DNA from: an uncultured Rikenellaceae bacterium | Lineage (GTDB): Bacteria; Bacteroidota; Bacteroidia; Bacteroidales; Rikenellaceae | Length of the DNA: 6,143 nucleotides | Assembly (NCBI GenBank): GCA_947037995.1 | Contig: CAMQUV010000076.1 | Coordinates: 1-6,143 of the forward strand | Direction: 5' to 3' | Translations under genes and position numbers: made by a program | Part shown: positions 1 through 6,143 of the stretch, in pieces | How positions within the stretch are numbered: position 1 is the stretch's first letter | How the letters are laid out: each line of letters opens with the position of its first letter | Notes under the pieces: model-generated | The model's database searches: none | Told to the model about the DNA's origin: nothing | The model's input: the letters and a program-made list of their open reading frames with translations, nothing else

Positions 1-318
1 TCCGTCCGGCGTAGGCCAGCTGCGCCATTGGTAGCCATAAACGTGACCTAAATCACCGTTTTTGTCAGCCCACTCATCCCATATCGAAACACCATTATCA
101 CGTAGATATTTGATGTTTGTGTCGCCTTGTAGGAACCAAAGAAGTTCATAAATAATAGACTTTAGGTGTAGTTTTTTTGTTGTGAGGCAAGGAAAACCTT
201 TGCTCAGGTCAAAACGCATTTGGTAACCGAAAACAGAGCGGGTACCCGTACCTGTACGGTCGGATTTGTCTACTCCATTTTGCATTACGTGGTTCAGTAA
301 ATCGTGGTATTGTTTCAT
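1..318 (-). CDS. thyA: Thymidylate synthase, N-terminal part (cut by window edge)
   Basis: Thymidylate synthase converts dUMP to dTMP in the cytoplasm, using 5,10-methylenetetrahydrofolate as both carbon donor and reductant; it is the de novo source of thymine for DNA. The 106 visible codons align almost without gaps to the start of E. coli ThyA (264 residues). Seen are the phosphate-binding loop DRTGTGT (residues 20-26, with Arg21), [18 protein letters not shown] (51-68, with Glu58), IWDEWAD (79-85, with Trp80) and [16 protein letters not shown] (91-106, with Tyr94). The catalytic cysteine (Cys146 in E. coli) and the rest of the protein lie beyond the left edge. The ATG at 318 matches the E. 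coli start, and an in-frame TAA lies two codons upstream, so the start is firm. No clear Shine-Dalgarno sequence precedes it. The gene follows the sigma-54 activator by only 19 bases. In many bacteria folA (dihydrofolate reductase) comes next, but that cannot be seen here. Confidence 0.97.
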   Translation of the reverse strand, partial: MKQYHDLLNHVMQNGVDKSDRTGTGTRSVFGYQMRFDLSKGFPCLTTKKLHLKSIIYELLWFLQGDTNIKYLRDNGVSIWDEWADKNGDLGHVYGYQWRSWPTPDG

Positions 319-337
319 CGTTTATATAATTCTAATT

Positions 338-1579
338 TTACTTAATATCTAATTCCTTCAGCTTGCGATAAAGGGTTCTTTCGGACATAAAAAGCTCCTC
401 GGCAGTCTCTTTTCTCCTGCCACCATTGCGCTCTAATGCCTCCAAAACACGCTCGCGCTCGACCTGCTCTTTTGTCTTTTTAATGCTTATAACATCGTCA
501 GAGTCGGTCACCTCTTCGACCTCGCTAAAGTCCTCACTGTCAATAATCTCGGGCTTCTCGATTGTTTGAATCGAGGGGATAACTCCTGCCGCCTGAGGCA
601 TTTGAGCTTTTGGGGGCTGGGGCGATGCGTTTTGCACCTGTACGGGGTTGGCGCCGACCATTTGTTGCATCATTCCACGAAGCTCGCTGACCTCGCCGCG
701 CAAATCAAATAACAGCTTGTATAATATGTCCCTCTCGGTAGAATAATCGCGGTTTTGGCTATTCGAGTTGGGGTGTAATATCGGCAGTGTAGACGGGTTG
801 TATTCCGGCAAATAGCGTTTCAGTATATCAACCGTAATCTCCTTGCCCTGCTCAATAGTAGTAATCTGTTCCGATATATTTTTCAGCTGGCGGATGTTTC
901 CCGGCCAATGGTACTGTTCCAGCAAATCTTGTGCCTGAGGCGTCAATTTAATCGAAAGCATCCTATAAGCCGCCGCTACATCCAACGAAAATTTCTTGAA
1001 TAACAACATTATATCCCCCTTGCGCTCACGCAACGGCGGTACTAAAATTGGCACCGTATTAAGTCTATAATATAAATCCTCGCGAAAACGCCCCATCTCA
1101 ATCGCCTGCGGTAGCATAATATTTGTTGCCGTAACGACTCTGACATCGGTTTTCTGCGCCTTGGATGAGCCTACCTTGATAAACTCGCCACTTTGCAGCA
1201 CACGTAACAAACGCACTTGGGTGGTAAGGGGTAATTCGGCGATTTCGTCAAGAAAAATCGTCCCCCCATCGGCCTCCTCGAAATAGCCTTTGCGCGATTC
1301 GGTTGCCCCGGTAAAAGAGCCTTTTTCGTGCCCAAAGAGCTCCGAGTCGATAGTGCCCTCGGGGATTGCGCCGCAGTTAACGGCGATATATTTCGCGTGC
1401 TTGCGTGCCGAATTCTGATGGATTATCTGTGGGAAAAATTCCTTCCCCACTCCACTCTCACCAGTTATAAGTACACTCAAATCAGTAGGAGCAACGCGCA
1501 ACGCCATCTCGATTGAACGACCTATGGCAGGCGAGGTTCCTATGATTCCAAACTTGTTTTTTATTGACTGGATGTCCAT
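338..1579 (-). CDS. Sigma-54-dependent transcriptional activator without receiver domain (AAA+ and Fis-type HTH)
   Basis: This 413-residue protein is a bacterial enhancer-binding protein: an ATPase that remodels RNA polymerase bound to sigma-54 (RpoN) so that promoters open. The AAA+ domain starts almost at the N-terminus. Visible motifs are Walker A GESGVGKE (40-47, Lys46), the sigma-54-contacting GAFTGA loop as GSFTGA (87-92), Walker B GGTIFLDE (105-112), the arginine-finger region FREDLYYRL (165-173) and the sensor II motif WPGNIRQL (225-232). A linker of about 110 residues follows, with a heptad-like helix (about 281-308), a Pro/Gln-rich stretch (about 312-335) and an acidic stretch (about 343-363). 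The protein ends in a Fis-type helix-turn-helix (about 373-411, with ETAEELFMSERTLYRKLKEL). There is no response-regulator receiver, GAF or PAS domain. A TAG stop sits directly before the ATG, so no longer N-terminus is possible in this frame. The usual activating signal is therefore unknown, and target promoters cannot be inferred from this window. Family assignment is very sure; specific role is not. Confidence 0.94.
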   Translation of the reverse strand: MDIQSIKNKFGIIGTSPAIGRSIEMALRVAPTDLSVLITGESGVGKEFFPQIIHQNSARKHAKYIAVNCGAIPEGTIDSELFGHEKGSFTGATESRKGYFEEADGGTIFLDEIAELPLTTQVRLLRVLQSGEFIKVGSSKAQKTDVRVVTATNIMLPQAIEMGRFREDLYYRLNTVPILVPPLRERKGDIMLLFKKFSLDVAAAYRMLSIKLTPQAQDLLEQYHWPGNIRQLKNISEQITTIEQGKEITVDILKRYLPEYNPSTLPILHPNSNSQNRDYSTERDILYKLLFDLRGEVSELRGMMQQMVGANPVQVQNASPQPPKAQMPQAAGVIPSIQTIEKPEIIDSEDFSEVEEVTDSDDVISIKKTKEQVERERVLEALERNGGRRKETAEELFMSERTLYRKLKELDIK

Positions 1580-1631
1580 CTATATATCGTAATACTGTTC
1601 CTAAATTATTCTGAAATAGTTCAAAATATTC

Positions 1632-3737
1632 CTATAAATTGTCCTTCGTGTACTCTATCATCTTGCGGTACAGGTAATTACGGCGTGAGCCCATCGAATG
1701 GTTCCTGTCGGGGAATATCATCCAATCAAAATCCTTGTCTGCATCCAATAAAGCATCAATCATACGATATGCGTTCTGAATATGAACGTTATCGTCCGAA
1801 GTTCCGTGCACTATTAAGAGATTACCCTTGAGTGAATCTGCGAAATGAATTGGGCTATTGTCATCATAGCCAGATGGGTTTAATTGCGGTGTAGAGTTGT
1901 AAACCTCTGTGTAAATAGTATCGTAAAATCTCCACGACGTTACGGGAGCAACCGAAATTGCCATCTTAAATACATCAGAGCCTTTTAATATACAGTTGAG
2001 TGACATAAATCCGCCATAAGACCAACCATAAATTCCAACACGAGAGGAATCTACATACGGTAAAGCAGCTATTTGACGAGCTGCCTCAATTTGGTCCTCG
2101 ACTTCATATTTTCCCAAGTCACCATAAGTGCAACTACGAAATTCGTAGCCTCGGGCGCCTGTACCTCGTCCATCGACGCACGCCACGATATAGCCCTCTT
2201 TTACCAACTCCACTTCCCACGAATTGCCCCATCTATTGAGCACCTGCTGAGAACCCGGGCCGCTATATTGGGTCATAAACACAGGGTATTTCTTGTTTTG
2301 GTCGAAATCTAACGGCTTAATCATATAAGCGTTCAATTCCTGACCATCGGCCGATTTGAAAGTCATAAATTCCTTAACAGGTAGATTCTGTTTTGCTAAA
2401 CTAGCTACCGCCTCTTTATTGTCTTTCAATATGCGTAACTGGCTATTACGCAGTGAACTATGCAGAGTTGTTATCGTAGGGGTTGTAGTGTTATTGAAAT
2501 GCTTGATATAGTACTCAGCATTACCGCTCATTACAATATTATTAGTCCCACTACCCACTGTCAACCTCTGTTTGCCCTTGCCATTGAATCGCACTCTATA
2601 AAAATGCTTTTCGAGCGGCGATACCTCACTCGACGTGTAATAGACATATCTATTCTTCTGGTCGATGCCACAAATATCAATGACTTCCCAGTCGCCAACG
2701 GTAATATTACTAAGTTTTTTGCCCGATAAATCATATAGATACAAATGACGGTAGCCACTTGTCTCATTCTTAACAATCATACGGCGGCCATCGGCCAAGA
2801 ACGTGATTTTTTGATTGCCAATATGTTCTACATATCTTTTTGACTCTTCAGTATATACTATACGAGCGTTCCCGTTTACGGCGCTAGTCATAAGTAAATC
2901 ATATTTATTTTGCAGTCTATTGGTTCTATGAACCGCCAAGACATCAGTCGTTTCAGACCACTGTATGCGAGGGATATATATATCTTCGTCCTGCCCAATA
3001 TCTGCCGTTACGGTGCGTCCGCCCAGCACCGAATAAATCTTGATAGAGACAACCGAATTGTTCTCGCCTGCCTTAGGGTACTTAAAAGTAACATTTTCAG
3101 GGTACAATTTCTCGCCAAAAACATTCATATTATACTGCTCGACCTCCCTCTCATCAAATCGATAAAAAGCTAGGTAATCCGACGATGGCGACCACTCGAA
3201 ACCCCTAGAGAATGCAAATTCTTCTTCGTAGACCCAATCAGGGATGCCGTTTATAATCTCATTTTTCTTACCGTCGCTAGTGATTTGTTTCTCGATATTT
3301 GTATAAATATCTAGTATATACAAATTCCCTTCGCGTACATACGCCACCATTTTGCCATTTGGCGAAAGGGTTGCTTCTTGCTGTTTCCCATCGTTCGAGA
3401 CAGGTTTGAGCGAGTCGGTAGCACGGTAATATATGTAATAATTCGCCCTAGACGAATGGCGGTAAATCGGTTCAGACTCCGTTTTGAGTAGTAAAACGTT
3501 TTCGCCATCAGAGACCTCATAGTCCGAGAATTTGAGTTGGCAGCTCTGCGTCTTTTTGCCGAAAAGCGTGTCGACAGCTACCCCATCAGAGTATCTATGT
3601 TTGACAATAGCACCATCCTCAATCGACGTGAAATGGTCGCCCTCGGGCATCGTGCGCATTGGAACAGCGGACGCTTGTCCTGCAGAAAACATCAGGGAAA
3701 ACACCCCAATCACTGAAACTAAAACTCTTTTTTTCAT
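1632..3737 (-). CDS. dpp4: Exported dipeptidyl peptidase IV (S9B family serine peptidase)
   Basis: This 701-residue enzyme should remove dipeptides from peptide N-termini where Pro (or Ala) is second. A signal peptide is clear: Lys-Lys-Arg, a hydrophobic core, then ASA (22-24) as a likely signal peptidase I site, so it acts in the periplasm or at the cell surface. A beta-propeller (about 90-450) precedes an alpha/beta-hydrolase domain (about 455-701). The catalytic triad is Ser573 in GWSYGG (571-576), Asp648 in TSDDNVH and His680 in DRNHS. Substrate-binding residues known from human DPP4 are also present: the double Glu that grips the free N-terminus (Glu172-Glu173 in DWVYEEEF), Arg93 in YRHSS, Asn650, oxyanion Tyr491 in QYSGPGSQ, and Tyr605/Tyr609 in WRFYDTIYTE. 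From memory it resembles Porphyromonas gingivalis DPP4 (about 723 residues) throughout. Two oddities: the loop reads TEVYN where the family usually has TERY/FM, and the stretch between signal peptide and propeller is short. The gene follows lacZ by 40 bases. Confidence 0.96.
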   Translation of the reverse strand: MKKRVLVSVIGVFSLMFSAGQASAVPMRTMPEGDHFTSIEDGAIVKHRYSDGVAVDTLFGKKTQSCQLKFSDYEVSDGENVLLLKTESEPIYRHSSRANYYIYYRATDSLKPVSNDGKQQEATLSPNGKMVAYVREGNLYILDIYTNIEKQITSDGKKNEIINGIPDWVYEEEFAFSRGFEWSPSSDYLAFYRFDEREVEQYNMNVFGEKLYPENVTFKYPKAGENNSVVSIKIYSVLGGRTVTADIGQDEDIYIPRIQWSETTDVLAVHRTNRLQNKYDLLMTSAVNGNARIVYTEESKRYVEHIGNQKITFLADGRRMIVKNETSGYRHLYLYDLSGKKLSNITVGDWEVIDICGIDQKNRYVYYTSSEVSPLEKHFYRVRFNGKGKQRLTVGSGTNNIVMSGNAEYYIKHFNNTTTPTITTLHSSLRNSQLRILKDNKEAVASLAKQNLPVKEFMTFKSADGQELNAYMIKPLDFDQNKKYPVFMTQYSGPGSQQVLNRWGNSWEVELVKEGYIVACVDGRGTGARGYEFRSCTYGDLGKYEVEDQIEAARQIAALPYVDSSRVGIYGWSYGGFMSLNCILKGSDVFKMAISVAPVTSWRFYDTIYTEVYNSTPQLNPSGYDDNSPIHFADSLKGNLLIVHGTSDDNVHIQNAYRMIDALLDADKDFDWMIFPDRNHSMGSRRNYLYRKMIEYTKDNL

Positions 3738-3748
3738 CGTAATATATA

Positions 3749-3754
3749 TCCTTA
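3749..3754 (-). promoter_or_regulatory. Possible ribosome binding site of dpp4
   Basis: The minus strand reads TAAGGA here, 11 bases before the ATG at 3737. It is the only purine-rich Shine-Dalgarno-like stretch in the 40-base lacZ-dpp4 gap. Bacteroidota genes often do without such a site, so its use is inferred. It supports the ATG at 3737, which also gives a well-formed signal peptide. Confidence 0.45.
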
Positions 3755-3777
3755 TAAAGTTAAAACTAAATTATCTT

Positions 3778-6143
<2,366 letters not shown>

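Noticed and set aside
1580..1631. Possible terminator or sigma-54 promoter in the dpp4-activator gap
   Set aside because: The gap is AT-rich, but I find no stem of more than about three pairs followed by a T run, and no GG/GC pair with the spacing of a -24/-12 promoter.

Overview
The window reads as ordinary chromosomal DNA from a member of the Bacteroidota, probably order Bacteroidales. The evidence is a secreted dipeptidyl peptidase IV that closely resembles the Porphyromonas type (compared from memory), a Bacteroidota-style GH2 beta-galactosidase, a sigma-54 activator with no receiver domain, AT-rich and very short intergenic gaps, and weak or absent Shine-Dalgarno sequences. I cannot name a genus.

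All four genes lie on the minus strand, so the biological order runs from high to low coordinates. First is a beta-galactosidase (3778-6143) whose N-terminal quarter lies beyond the right edge. After 40 bases comes a complete exported dipeptidyl peptidase IV (1632-3737). After 52 bases comes a complete sigma-54-dependent transcriptional activator (338-1579). After 19 bases comes the first 106 codons of thymidylate synthase (1-318), cut by the left edge. No stretch longer than 52 bases lacks a gene, and I see no RNA gene, mobile element, CRISPR array, long repeat or convincing terminator.

The two enzymes at the right are both scavenging hydrolases, one for terminal beta-galactosides and one for X-Pro or X-Ala dipeptides from peptide N-termini. 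The two genes at the left are regulatory or housekeeping. The tight spacing and lack of hairpins allow one transcript, but the functions do not form an obvious pathway, and compact co-directional packing is common in this phylum. The long opposite-strand reading frames are shadows of these four genes.

I do not find a clearly new system. The points most worth a second look are the long coiled-coil and acidic linker in the receiver-less sigma-54 activator, a changed residue in the active-site loop of the peptidase together with its shortened mature N-terminus, and the placement of the activator directly upstream of thyA.
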